Shown here one piece after another: positions 34,188 to 42,468 of a stretch of DNA of 45,907 nt. A program made the translations under genes and the position numbers. The notes below the pieces were generated by a model. That model had not been told where the DNA came from. It saw only the letters and a list, made by a program, of their open reading frames with translations, and made no database searches. The stretch comes from Flavobacteriales bacterium UBA1531 (lineage in GTDB: Bacteria; Bacteroidota; Bacteroidia; Flavobacteriales_D; Sanyastnellaceae): contig DCPZ01000016.1 in the NCBI GenBank assembly GCA_002323795.1, positions 1,690-47,596 of the forward strand, in the 5' to 3' direction. How positions within the stretch are numbered: position 1 is the first letter of the stretch; each line of letters begins with the position of its first letter.

Positions 34188-35363
34188 TCAATCTTTCATG
34201 TCGGCATCAAGCCAAGATTGGTGATAATCGTCATGTTCAATGGAAAGCGCTTCGGCGGTTACTTGAAGCGGTCGAAAGGTGTCTACCATGACAGCGAGTT
34301 CTTCTGTTTTGGTCTTACCAACACTTCCTTCATACGTTCCGGGGTGCGGCCCGTGTGGAATCCCCGCAGGATGCAACGAAATGTACCCGCGGTCAATGCC
34401 CGTTCGACTCATGAAATCGCCTTCGACGTAGTACAAAACTTCATCGGAATCGATGTTTGAATGATTGTATGGTGCTGGAATGGACTTTGGATGATAGTCA
34501 TACATGCGTGGCACAAAGCTGCAAATGACAAAGGCGTCTGTTTCAAAGGTTTGGTGCACGGGTGGTGGCTGATGGATTCGGCCCGTGATGGGTTCGAAAT
34601 CGTGAATCGACATAGCGTAAGGGAAATGGTAACCGTCCCAACCTACCACATCAAAAGGATGTGACGCATAGACGTAATCGTGCAGTTGGCCTTGTTTCTT
34701 GATGCGAATGGTGAATTCCCCAATCTGATCAAAGGTTTCTAAATCGGAAGGTGGGCGCATGTCACGTTCACAATATGGGCTGTGTTCAAGCAACTGTCCG
34801 AAATGGTTGCGGTACCGTTTGGGCGTATACACTGGATGCGCAGATTCTGTGATGAAAAGGCGACTGGCTTCAGAGGCGAAAACAAACCGATGGATGATGC
34901 CCCGAGGGATGACCAAGTAATCACCTGAATCAAACGGGATTTTACCTAACATGGTGTGCAACACGCCACTCCCCTCATGCACGAAGATCACTTCATCCCC
35001 ATCGGAATTCTTGTAAAAAGCGTCATCCGCCATGCTTTCGCTTGGTGCTGCAAGCCAAATGGTTACATCAGCGTTGAAGAGGACGGGCGTGCGACTTGTC
35101 AGGTAATCCGGACACGGTTTCACTCTAAACCCTTCAAGTTTGCGGCTTAACAAATTATTCTCAATGGCAGCAGTAGGCGTGACATTCACGGACTTTTCGA
35201 CGCGTTTGACCATGGTCGGCCTGCGAAGGTGGTAGAGCAGGGAGCTCATTCCGACAAACCCGATGGTTCCAAACAACTGCTCGTGGTACAGCGACCCATC
35301 CGGTTGTTTAAACTGGGTGTGCCGCTTTTTCGGGATGTTTCCTAGGCTTTGGTAGAATGGCAT
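34188..35363 (-). CDS. hmgA: Homogentisate 1,2-dioxygenase
   Basis: A 391-aa cupin-type iron dioxygenase that opens the ring of homogentisate to maleylacetoacetate. Diagnostic segments: GSLYHEQLFGTIGF at the start, GDYLVIPRGIIHRF in the middle, and the metal-binding part PYNHSNIDSDEVLYYVEG (candidate ligands His301 and Glu308) with LHPAGIPHGPHPGTYEGS (His337). It is somewhat shorter than the human enzyme, as usual for bacterial members. It is the first gene of the long minus-strand run. The later pathway enzymes (maleylacetoacetate isomerase, fumarylacetoacetase) are not in the window. Confidence 0.93.
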   Translation of the reverse strand: MPFYQSLGNIPKKRHTQFKQPDGSLYHEQLFGTIGFVGMSSLLYHLRRPTMVKRVEKSVNVTPTAAIENNLLSRKLEGFRVKPCPDYLTSRTPVLFNADVTIWLAAPSESMADDAFYKNSDGDEVIFVHEGSGVLHTMLGKIPFDSGDYLVIPRGIIHRFVFASEASRLFITESAHPVYTPKRYRNHFGQLLEHSPYCERDMRPPSDLETFDQIGEFTIRIKKQGQLHDYVYASHPFDVVGWDGYHFPYAMSIHDFEPITGRIHQPPPVHQTFETDAFVICSFVPRMYDYHPKSIPAPYNHSNIDSDEVLYYVEGDFMSRTGIDRGYISLHPAGIPHGPHPGTYEGSVGKTKTEELAVMVDTFRPLQVTAEALSIEHDDYHQSWLDADMKD

Positions 35364-35470
35364 GCCGGCTAGTTTTAGTGCGATTCAGTTTGTGCAACGC
35401 AAACAAACTGTTGGGCTAAGTTAGTTCGACTGACATGGGACAGAAAATGCCAAGGAAAAAAAGTCCAAGT

Positions 35471-36583
35471 CTATCCGTTCGGACCGCGAATTGTGCGCAA
35501 CCATCCAGGCATTTTACCTTCTGGGGTGAGCCGCCACTTCAGGGAGAGTTTTCCTGATTCGGGGAGCGGATTATCTTCTGTGAGGCGATTTTTTCTCACC
35601 AACGATTTGACGGAAACACCGCTTCTCTGTGATGCCTCCCAAATGCTTTCTCCTTGCCGCATGGACAACCAATCGGTTTGTCCTCGGGCGCGCTTGGGTT
35701 GCAGATAAACGGTTTCGCCTGCTGCCGGTCGATACGGTGTGGACTGGGCGGTGCGTTTGACACCGTTGTAGCGGTATAGCTGCCACGTCATCATATCCAA
35801 TTCCTTTGCCAACGACTCGTATGACTCACCACCATTTGCCAAGGTGTATCGAATATCGTTTTCGCTGATTTGAACCGAACGAATGCCGCTGAGTACTTCT
35901 CCTGATTTATTCGGGTTTTTTGCGCGTGCATTGACATCGCGTTTGGTATTGCGCTGCTGACGGTCTGTGGCATTTTTGGCTTCAGCAAAGGCTGCACGGT
36001 CTGCCGCAAGGGTCAGCCCTTGCTCATCATAACGCTCGAGGCCGTATTCTTCAATGAGCCCAACAAGCTTACTGGCATACTTGGGATTCGTAGCATAGCC
36101 GCATTTTTTCAAGCCTTTGGCCCATCCTTTGTAGTCCGTCGGTTTCAGCACAAAAAGACTTTCGTAACGTGGCTTCTTTAAAAACTCACTGTGATCCTGA
36201 AAGCTCTCAGCAGCGTTTTGATAAGCACGGAAGCATTCGTTCTTGGCGTCATCGTCATGGTAAACTTTTTCACCTGTCCATTGTCCGTGGCATTTGATGC
36301 CAAAGTGATTATTCGATTTCATGGCGAGTTGGCTATTGCCATTGCCACTTTCTAGAATTCCCTGTGCTAGTGTGATGCTTGCGGGAATTCCGTACAAAGC
36401 CATTTGATATACGGCCTCATCGCCCCACTGCTCAATGTACCGCTCAGACGGACTCAATTCAGCAGGTTGTGCAGATGCGGTGATTGACAATCCGATTGCC
36501 AGCCATAGCATCATCCACATCGCTACAGCAGTAATGACGTTAAAGTGGGAAAACACACGCGTATTTTTCAGAGCCCCATGCAC
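35471..36583 (-). CDS. Secreted N-acetylglucosaminidase (GH73) with LysM domains
   Basis: A 370-aa exported peptidoglycan hydrolase. The N-terminus has a basic stretch, then a hydrophobic segment ending ITASAQ near residue 39. A GH73 mannosyl-glycoprotein endo-beta-N-acetylglucosaminidase-like domain follows: PASITLAQGILESGNGNSQLA (catalytic Glu78 in ILESG), NNHFGIKC and YNGWAKGLKKCGYATNPKYA-like motifs. Two LysM-like segments (about 230-275 and 305-350, DWLSMRQGESIWEASQRSG) would bind the glycan strand. It should remodel or cleave peptidoglycan. The start is a GTG at 36583; the ATG at 36579 is out of frame. A perfect -7 box ends 4 nt before the GTG, which supports it. Confidence 0.85.
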   Translation of the reverse strand: MHGALKNTRVFSHFNVITAVAMWMMLWLAIGLSITASAQPAELSPSERYIEQWGDEAVYQMALYGIPASITLAQGILESGNGNSQLAMKSNNHFGIKCHGQWTGEKVYHDDDAKNECFRAYQNAAESFQDHSEFLKKPRYESLFVLKPTDYKGWAKGLKKCGYATNPKYASKLVGLIEEYGLERYDEQGLTLAADRAAFAEAKNATDRQQRNTKRDVNARAKNPNKSGEVLSGIRSVQISENDIRYTLANGGESYESLAKELDMMTWQLYRYNGVKRTAQSTPYRPAAGETVYLQPKRARGQTDWLSMRQGESIWEASQRSGVSVKSLVRKNRLTEDNPLPESGKLSLKWRLTPEGKMPGWLRTIRGPNG

Positions 36584-36587
36584 CTTA

Positions 36588-36595
36588 CAAACTTA
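36588..36595 (-). promoter_or_regulatory. -7 box placed for a leaderless glucosaminidase mRNA
   Basis: Minus strand TAAGTTTG (36595-36588), an exact TAnnTTTG, ending 4 nt before the GTG start at 36583. Confidence 0.55.
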
Positions 36596-36656
36596 ACTTG
36601 GATTATGGGTCAATGCATGAGGTGGCTTGGCCATTTTTCCCCGTTACAATGTGAAT

Positions 36657-37127
36657 TCAAGGTTGGATTGATTCTCCAGATCTTTCTTGAATCAATGCAC
36701 CTGCCTGATCAAAAAACTGCCAAGTTCCGCTTGGGTTTCCACTTTCGTCGTAATGACCAATGATGAAAGGATTTCCATTGGGATGCCATGTTTGATATGG
36801 CCCAATTTGAGTTCCGTTTCTATAAGTGTGTTCAGACCAAGGTGTGCCATTGGGGTAGAAAGCGCGGGAAGCACCGTGGCGCTTGCTGTTTTTCCATTCG
36901 CCATATTTGGTCAACTGTCCGCCGGCGTCAAAAATGGAAATTGATACCGTGTCCCCTTGCGCCACTTCAACGATTCGGCGGGCTGTTCCGTCAGGCCATT
37001 CTGAGGTGATGATTGAAGTGGTTCCAGCTGAGGATTTATTCTCAGTATGATCGACTGAGCCACAACTGCAAACAAAGCAAAGGCAGGATAGAAACCAGGC
37101 CGATTTCTCAGCATTTTTGAACTTCAT
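36657..37127 (-). CDS. MORN-variant repeat lipoprotein
   Basis: A 156-aa predicted lipoprotein: basic start, hydrophobic FLSCLCFVCSC with likely lipidated Cys22, then a Ser/Thr-rich linker. The mature part has four short repeats of the MORN-variant type found in Bacteroidota: KYGEWKNSKRHGASRAFYPNG, SEHTYRNGTQIGPYQTWHPNG and IIGHYDESGNPSGTWQFFD. These form a single-layer beta-sheet; role unknown. The start codon overlaps the stop of the polyprenyl synthase gene (ATGA, 37124-37127), so translation is coupled. Confidence 0.8.
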   Translation of the reverse strand: MKFKNAEKSAWFLSCLCFVCSCGSVDHTENKSSAGTTSIITSEWPDGTARRIVEVAQGDTVSISIFDAGGQLTKYGEWKNSKRHGASRAFYPNGTPWSEHTYRNGTQIGPYQTWHPNGNPFIIGHYDESGNPSGTWQFFDQAGALIQERSGESIQP

Positions 37128-38113
37128 CGCTTGCGTTCTATGGTGTAATCAACGAGGCCAACCAGTGCTGATTTTGCTTCTGAGTCGGGATATGCATCCA
37201 GCAGCGTCATAGCTTCGTCTCGAAGATCTGTCATCTTTTTCCGTGCGTAGGCCATCCCGGGGCCTTCGATGATTGCATCCATTACCTCCTGCACTGCGGA
37301 ATCCTTGTGATTCTGATGCTTTACCAATCGAATGAGCCGTCGCCGTTCGCCAGCGGTTGCCTTGTTCAAGGTATGAATGAGCGGAAGGGTCATCTTGCGC
37401 TCGCGAATGTCACCTCCCGTGGGTTTGCCGATGCGTTCTCCATCCCCGAGGTCGAGCAGGTCGTCCTTTATTTGAAAGGCCAACCCTACCAATTCTCCGA
37501 ATCGCTTCATTTTGGAAGCTGCCTCAGGATTGTCGCTTACAGAGGCAGCACCGCAAGCGCAACAGGCTGCAATCAAGGATGCGGTCTTTCGTTGGATGAT
37601 ATCAAAATACACTTCTTCTGTGATGTCCAACCGACGTGCTTTTTCAATTTGAAGCAATTCTCCTTCACTCATCTGCCTGACCGCTTCAGAGGTGATTTTC
37701 AACAAGTCGTATGCCTCTGCATCCACCGCCATAAGTAGCCCTCTGGAAAGCAGGTAATCTCCCACCAGCACGGCAACTTTTTTCTTCCATAGCGCTTGGA
37801 TCGAAAAGAACCCGCGCCGCAAAGGACTTTCATCGACAACATCATCGTGCACAAGAGTTGCCGTATGCAGTAATTCAATTAAAGACGCGGCGACATGACT
37901 GCGTTCAGGCAGAGCGCTGGATTTTTCTCCGAGAACGACGCGGGCAGTCAAAAACACGAACAAAGGCCGCATCTGTTTCCCTTTTCTTCGAATGATGTAC
38001 CTCGTGACGCGATCGAGCAACGGGACTTCGGTGCGCATTGCACGTTTGAAATGCCCTTGAAATTTCGCCATATCGTCTGCGACTGGGCCCTGGATTTTAT
38101 CCATTTTGCTCAT
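37124..38113 (-). CDS. Polyprenyl (octaprenyl-type) diphosphate synthase
   Basis: A 329-aa trans-isoprenyl diphosphate synthase. Both aspartate-rich motifs are present: DDVVDE (90-95) with the following RRG, and DDLLD (217-221). KGKQMRPLFVFL (44-55, usual GKRxRP) binds isopentenyl diphosphate, and KTASLIAACCACGA is the usual helix F region. Small side chains before the first motif (LLHTATLVHDD) fit long-chain products, here probably the menaquinone side chain. A perfect -7 box ends 4 nt upstream of the ATG. It is divergent from yicC, with 63 nt between the starts, and leads a two-gene unit with the MORN lipoprotein. Confidence 0.93.
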   Translation of the reverse strand: MSKMDKIQGPVADDMAKFQGHFKRAMRTEVPLLDRVTRYIIRRKGKQMRPLFVFLTARVVLGEKSSALPERSHVAASLIELLHTATLVHDDVVDESPLRRGFFSIQALWKKKVAVLVGDYLLSRGLLMAVDAEAYDLLKITSEAVRQMSEGELLQIEKARRLDITEEVYFDIIQRKTASLIAACCACGAASVSDNPEAASKMKRFGELVGLAFQIKDDLLDLGDGERIGKPTGGDIRERKMTLPLIHTLNKATAGERRRLIRLVKHQNHKDSAVQEVMDAIIEGPGMAYARKKMTDLRDEAMTLLDAYPDSEAKSALVGLVDYTIERKR

Positions 38114-38117
38114 GGTA

Positions 38118-38125
38118 CAAAGGTA
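38118..38125 (-). promoter_or_regulatory. -7 box placed for a leaderless polyprenyl synthase mRNA
   Basis: Minus strand TACCTTTG (38125-38118), an exact match, 4 nt before the ATG at 38113. No -33 TTG at 19-21 nt. Confidence 0.6.
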
Positions 38126-38153
38126 CGCCCCACTTCACCTTGTCACGGGGACT

Positions 38154-38161
38154 TATCTTTG
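38154..38161 (+). promoter_or_regulatory. -7 box of the yicC-gmk-nadD unit
   Basis: TATCTTTG, an exact match, 15 nt before the ATG at 38177. The leader would be about 10 nt. Confidence 0.55.
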
Positions 38162-38176
38162 TCGAAAATCCCTCCC

Positions 38177-39052
38177 ATGATTCACTCTATGACCGGATAC
38201 GGTAAGTCAACCGCAACGATTGGTACCCGCCGGTATACCGCAGAAATTAGATCGTTGAATGGAAAGCAACTTGACCTGAGCGTTCGGATGCCATCTGCAT
38301 TTCGCGAAAAGGAAATGGAGTTGCGGAAGGCACTGGCGAAAGCCATTGGCCGTGGAAAATGTGATCTTTCGTTGCACTATGTGGCGGATGGTGTGGAAAG
38401 AAAGGCCTTGAATGCACCGCTCATCGCCGCTTATCTCGAGGACCTAGAGGCCATTTCTAAATCGCGGGGATATGACAATGATGAAGGGTCGTTGATGCAG
38501 GTCGCCATGCGCTTGCCTGATGTGTTGCAGCAAGGGAAAGAGGAATTGAATCCGGATGAGTGGAAGGAAATTCAACAGCTCATTGATGCGGCCATGTCAA
38601 ATTTTTTGGCATTTCGCGTTCACGAGGGATCAACGCTCGAGACCGATTTTCGAAAGCACGTTGCCAACATTGCGGCCATGGAGGAAAAGATTGGACCATT
38701 GCTGGATGAACGGATCAAGCGCATACGATCACGCATTCAGACGAACTTTGACGAAATTCAAGACCGAGGCCGTTTGGATGAGAATCGATTTGAGCAAGAA
38801 GTTCTTTTTTACCTTGAAAAGCTTGATGTTTCTGAGGAAAGGGTACGTCTCAAGGCTCATTGCAATTATTTCATTGAAGTATTGGAGCAGCCAGCGGGTC
38901 AGGCGAAAAAACTCGGCTTCATCGCTCAAGAAATCGGTCGTGAGATCAACACGCTGGGGAGTAAGGCCAATGATGCAGATATGCAGCGTTTTGTCGTTCA
39001 GATGAAAGATGAATTGGAAAAAATTAAAGAACAAGTTCTGAATGCCCTCTGA
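38177..39052 (+). CDS. yicC: YicC-family endoribonuclease
   Basis: A 291-aa cytoplasmic protein. The start MIHSMTGYGKS is the hallmark of the family, and the C-terminus (FIAQEIGREINTLGSKANDADM followed by KDELEKIKEQVLNAL) is the conserved DUF1732 part. YicC proteins are RNA-cutting enzymes in E. coli and B. subtilis, with roles in small-RNA turnover. The frame is open upstream to 37895, but that stretch lies inside the opposite-strand polyprenyl synthase gene and precedes the -7 box, so I use the ATG at 38177. It overlaps gmk by 11 nt. Confidence 0.93.
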   Translation: MIHSMTGYGKSTATIGTRRYTAEIRSLNGKQLDLSVRMPSAFREKEMELRKALAKAIGRGKCDLSLHYVADGVERKALNAPLIAAYLEDLEAISKSRGYDNDEGSLMQVAMRLPDVLQQGKEELNPDEWKEIQQLIDAAMSNFLAFRVHEGSTLETDFRKHVANIAAMEEKIGPLLDERIKRIRSRIQTNFDEIQDRGRLDENRFEQEVLFYLEKLDVSEERVRLKAHCNYFIEVLEQPAGQAKKLGFIAQEIGREINTLGSKANDADMQRFVVQMKDELEKIKEQVLNAL

Positions 39053-39644
39053 ATCAAAAGGAAAAGCCATTGTGTTTTCGGCTCCATCGGGCGCCGGAAA
39101 GACTACGATTGTTCGACACTTGTTGGAGAATAGTGGCCTTTCGTTGGGGTTTTCTGTGAGCGCTACAACACGGGATCCTAGAGGTGTTGAGCAGGATGGG
39201 ATTGATTATTACTTCAGATCGATTGAAGCGTTTCAAGCTTGCATTGCACGCGAAGAATTGGTGGAGTGGGAAGAAGTTTACCCCGGAAAGTATTACGGCA
39301 CCTTAAAGTCGGAACTTGAGAGGTTATGGGAGGCGGGAAAGACGGTTTTATTTGATGTTGACGTCGTTGGGGGGCTCCAGCTTCGAAAGGCACTTGGAGC
39401 AGATGCGTTATCCATCTTTGTGCAGCCCCCGAGTATGGAGATTTTGCGATTGCGACTGGAACAGCGCGGTACAGAAAGTCCGGAGCGTCTCAAAGAGCGC
39501 ATGGAAAAGGCGAGTTGGGAATGGGAGCAAAGTGTTCATTTCGATCGCATTTTGGTCAATGATAATTTGCAAGACGCATGCAACGAGGCAATCGAAATGG
39601 TGAAATCGCACGTCAATAAACCCCCATTATCCATTGAACCATGA
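39042..39644 (+). CDS. gmk: Guanylate kinase
   Basis: A 200-aa enzyme that phosphorylates GMP to GDP with ATP. The P-loop SAPSGAGKTT (13-22) is at the normal place. The GMP-binding part includes SATTRDPRGVEQDGIDYYF and the EWEEVYPGKYYGT motif; VLFDVDVVGGLQLRK is Walker B, and RLEQRGTESPERLKER the lid. All key residues are present and the length is typical. It is the middle gene of yicC-gmk-nadD, overlapping both neighbours (11 nt with yicC, 4 nt with nadD). Confidence 0.97.
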   Translation: MPSESKGKAIVFSAPSGAGKTTIVRHLLENSGLSLGFSVSATTRDPRGVEQDGIDYYFRSIEAFQACIAREELVEWEEVYPGKYYGTLKSELERLWEAGKTVLFDVDVVGGLQLRKALGADALSIFVQPPSMEILRLRLEQRGTESPERLKERMEKASWEWEQSVHFDRILVNDNLQDACNEAIEMVKSHVNKPPLSIEP

Positions 39645-40276
39645 CCAGCGTTTTGGATCGGTCGGCAAAAAAAATTGGGCTGTATTTTGGTTCATTCAAT
39701 CCCATCCATATGGGTCACTTGGTCATTGCCAATCATATGGTGACCTATACCAATTTGGATGAGGTCTGGCTTGTGGTTACACCGCAAAACCCTCAAAAGG
39801 GTGCTCACGAAATGATTCACCAAAGTCACCGATTGCAAATGGTGTTGTTGGCTGTTTCTGAGAATGAATTACTTCAAGGCTGTGATGCTGAGTTCGATTT
39901 ACCACAACCCAACTACACTGCTGCCACGATGCGGCACATGCGCGCGGATCATCCTGACGTGGATTTCAGTTTGATCATTGGGGAGGACAATTTTGAACGA
40001 TTGCATTCATGGCGAGACCATTGGGAGCTCGTTGAAAATCATAGGATTTTGGTTTATCCGCGGAGGTCGTCAGATCAGAATGTACCAGCGCTTCCTTCTG
40101 CAAAATCGGAAGATGTAATTCCTCGAAATCACCGAAACATTCAATGGTGTGACGCGCCAATGATAAGCATATCGTCAACCTACCTCAGAAGGGCGATTAC
40201 CGACCAAAAAGACATCCGTTATTTGCTTCACGACAAGGTATTGAACTACATCAGCAACAATCATCTTTACGAGTGA
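39641..40276 (+). CDS. nadD: Nicotinate-nucleotide adenylyltransferase
   Basis: A 211-aa enzyme making deamido-NAD from nicotinate mononucleotide and ATP. GLYFGSFNPIHMGHL carries the GxFxPxHxGH nucleotide-binding motif, and MISISSTYLRRAI holds the C-terminal ISST-x-x-R motif; DFSLIIGEDNFERLHSW fits the substrate loop. The ATG overlaps the gmk stop (ATGA, 39641-39644). The stop TGA (40274-40276) abuts the stop of the convergent pth gene with no base between. Confidence 0.96.
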   Translation: MTSVLDRSAKKIGLYFGSFNPIHMGHLVIANHMVTYTNLDEVWLVVTPQNPQKGAHEMIHQSHRLQMVLLAVSENELLQGCDAEFDLPQPNYTAATMRHMRADHPDVDFSLIIGEDNFERLHSWRDHWELVENHRILVYPRRSSDQNVPALPSAKSEDVIPRNHRNIQWCDAPMISISSTYLRRAITDQKDIRYLLHDKVLNYISNNHLYE

Positions 40277-40840
40277 TCAAGTATTGTTGAATAAGTTCAT
40301 CGTTCGATCAAGACCGATGGCTGCAAAGGATTTTGCTAGATCTGACGAGCGTTCCAAGCGCTCTTGAAGTGATTTATTTTCCTCGATCGTCCACTTTCCT
40401 AGCACGTAGTCCACCTGCTGACCTTTTGAGAATTCGGCGCCGATGCCAAAGCGCAGTCGACCGTATTTGGCGTGCCCAAGTACTTTTTCGATATCACCAA
40501 GGCCATTGTGGCCGCCACCGCTTCCTTTACCACGGAGCCGGAGGGTTCCAAAGGGCAGCGCGAGATCATCTGTAATGATGAGCACTCGATCCAGCGGGAT
40601 TTTTTCGGCATCCATCCAATATCGTACAGCTTTTCCACTGAGATTCATAAACGTGGATGGCTTGAGAAGAACCATACTGCGCCCCTTGAAACGGACGGTG
40701 GACACCTCGCCCAGTCGTGCTACTTCAAAAGAAGCGCCACTTATCCGTGCGATGGTGTCCACCACCTTAAACCCGATGTTATGCCGGGTTTCCTCATATT
40801 CAGATCCAGGATTGCCGAGTCCTACGATGAGGTATTTCAT
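40277..40840 (-). CDS. pth: Peptidyl-tRNA hydrolase
   Basis: A 187-aa enzyme that frees tRNA from stalled peptidyl-tRNA. Conserved residues: IVGLGNPGSEYEETRHNIGF (Asn10, catalytic His20), LKPSTFMNLSG with its Asn, ITDDLALPFGTLRLRGKGSGGGHNGL with the Asp and Asn of the active site. The length is normal. It is the third gene of prs-rplY-pth; the gap to rplY is 42 nt. Confidence 0.97.
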   Translation of the reverse strand: MKYLIVGLGNPGSEYEETRHNIGFKVVDTIARISGASFEVARLGEVSTVRFKGRSMVLLKPSTFMNLSGKAVRYWMDAEKIPLDRVLIITDDLALPFGTLRLRGKGSGGGHNGLGDIEKVLGHAKYGRLRFGIGAEFSKGQQVDYVLGKWTIEENKSLQERLERSSDLAKSFAAIGLDRTMNLFNNT

Positions 40841-40882
40841 GCTGGGCAGATAAAGCCTTCTCCAATTTTCATTGGAGAAAAT

Positions 40883-41524
40883 TTATTCAGCAGCGGCCCC
40901 TTCAGCGCCTTCAGCGCCTTCAGCCCCTTCAGCCCCTTCAGCACCCTCAGCGCCCTCTTCTTCAGAATCAGCTGACATTGCTGCACGTGTTCGCTTGCAG
41001 GCGACTAGCAAAGCTGATTCGTTGAGTAAAACGGTGCAATTCGGCACCTCGATGTCTCGGACACGGGCGCTATCGCCAATCACCAAATCACTGATGTCGA
41101 TTGTGATGGCCTCGGGAAGGTCTTGGATCAATCCGCGAACGGGCAGTCGACGGAACAACATCTGAATGCGTCCTCCGTCAATTACACCTTGTGCGGTGCC
41201 GGTCGTACGCAGAGGGAGTTCAACACGGACGGTTTTTCCATCGATGACTTGCAACAAGTCTACGTGCACAATCCGCTCCGTTACCGGGTGAAACTGGACT
41301 TCTTGAATGACGCACTTGTGCACCGATCCGTCAAGATCTAAATCGATTTGGAATACGTCTGGATTGACGATGATTTTGGAAAGAGCTAATTCAGAAATAG
41401 ACAGGTGCTTTTGCTCTCCACCTCCATAAAGCACAGCCGGTACTCGGTTGTTCAATCGAAGTTGTGAAGCATCCTTCTTTCCTACGCTCTCTCGAGGAGA
41501 GCCGCTCAATGAAGCAGTTTTCAT
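40883..41524 (-). CDS. rplY: Ribosomal protein bL25, CTC type, with GAE-repeat tail
   Basis: A 213-aa 5S-rRNA-binding protein of the long (TL5/CTC) kind. The N-terminal L25 domain holds NRVPAVLYGGGEQKHLSI and VQFHPVTERIVHVDL. The C-terminal beta domain holds VELPLRTTGTAQGVIDGG and PEAITIDISDLVIGDS. After residue about 187 comes an acidic low-complexity tail with six Gly-Ala-Glu triplets encoded by a near-perfect 9-nt tandem repeat. Long acidic tails are common in this family, but repeat number can vary. It is co-transcribed with prs (gap 5 nt). Confidence 0.95.
   Translation of the reverse strand: MKTASLSGSPRESVGKKDASQLRLNNRVPAVLYGGGEQKHLSISELALSKIIVNPDVFQIDLDLDGSVHKCVIQEVQFHPVTERIVHVDLLQVIDGKTVRVELPLRTTGTAQGVIDGGRIQMLFRRLPVRGLIQDLPEAITIDISDLVIGDSARVRDIEVPNCTVLLNESALLVACKRTRAAMSADSEEEGAEGAEGAEGAEGAEGAEGAAAE
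40899..40952 (-). repeat. 9-nt tandem repeat in rplY (six units)
   Basis: Six consecutive units close to ccttcagcg, with variation in the third base of codons and one c/t change, in frame with the GAE triplets at the C-terminus of bL25. Confidence 0.85.
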
Positions 41525-41529
41525 ATTTA

Positions 41530-42468
41530 TTAAATTAATAAAGTGTCGCTGATGGAACGATTTTCCACCAGACAGGTTAACGTTCTCGCAAATAAATCAT
41601 GGACCGAAATGACCTTGATTTTGTCAGTGTTTTTTGTTTGGTCCAAAGGGATGCTGTCGGTCACAACCAATTCCGTGAGCGCACTGTCTGCGATCCGCTC
41701 ATAGGCTGGACCACTCAGTACGGCATGGGTGCAGAGCGCTCTTACCGAGAGCGCGCCGTGGCCCATCATCAATGAAGCGGCTTTGGTGAGGGTCCCCGCG
41801 GTGTCGCACATGTCATCTACCAAGACAACATCTTTGCCAGAAACATCACCAATCACGGTCATGTTTTCAATTTGATTTGCAACCTTCCGCTGTTTGTAGC
41901 AAATGGCCATGTCCACTCCCAGGGTTTTCGCGTATGAGTTGGCACGTTTCGTTCCTCCGGTATCAGGCGTTGCAATGCAGAGATTGCCTGTGTTCATCTT
42001 TTGGAGATAAGGAACAAATAAAGCGCTTGCGTACAAATGGTCAACCGGGACTTCAAAGAAGCCTTGAATTTGGTCGGCATGCAGGTCCATGGTCATTAAC
42101 CGGTCAATGCCTGCGGCTGTGAGAAGGTTGGCTACCAATTTTGCACCAATGGCCACGCGGGGCTTGTCCTTTCGATCTTGTCGTGCAAAGCCAAAATATG
42201 GAATGATGGCGATGATCCGTTTGGCACTTGCTCGCTTCGCAGCGTCAATGAGCAAGAGCAACTCCATGAGGTTGTCGGTTGGCGGGAAGGTGGATTGAAC
42301 AATGGCAACTTCCTCTCCGCGGATTGTTTCTTCAATGCTTACTGTGAATTCACCGTCGCTAAACTTGGTTGTTTTCACGGGCACCAATTCAGCACCAAAC
42401 GCGGAAGCGACTTGTTCACCAAAAGGAGTGGAGCTGGAACCGGCAAGAATTTTAAGCATATGGGACAC
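41530..42468 (-). CDS. prs: Ribose-phosphate pyrophosphokinase (PRPP synthase)
   Basis: A 312-aa enzyme making PRPP from ribose 5-phosphate and ATP for nucleotide, histidine and NAD synthesis. Typical motifs: KFSDGEFTVSIEE (35-47), YFGFARQDRK (91-100), DLHADQIQGFF (128-138) and the PRPP-binding loop VVLVDDMCDTAGT (214-226). It leads prs-rplY-pth, a common Bacteroidota order, and has a clear promoter. An ATG three codons downstream is an alternative start. Confidence 0.97.
   Translation of the reverse strand: MSHMLKILAGSSSTPFGEQVASAFGAELVPVKTTKFSDGEFTVSIEETIRGEEVAIVQSTFPPTDNLMELLLLIDAAKRASAKRIIAIIPYFGFARQDRKDKPRVAIGAKLVANLLTAAGIDRLMTMDLHADQIQGFFEVPVDHLYASALFVPYLQKMNTGNLCIATPDTGGTKRANSYAKTLGVDMAICYKQRKVANQIENMTVIGDVSGKDVVLVDDMCDTAGTLTKAASLMMGHGALSVRALCTHAVLSGPAYERIADSALTELVVTDSIPLDQTKNTDKIKVISVHDLFARTLTCLVENRSISDTLLI

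Noticed and set aside
37895..38176. N-terminal extension of YicC (open frame from 37895)
   Set aside because: It lies inside the opposite-strand polyprenyl synthase gene and upstream of the -7 box; the family start MIHSMTGYG is at 38177.
40899..40952. Tandem repeat as a CRISPR-like array
   Set aside because: Units are 9 nt without spacers and code in frame for GAE triplets of bL25.
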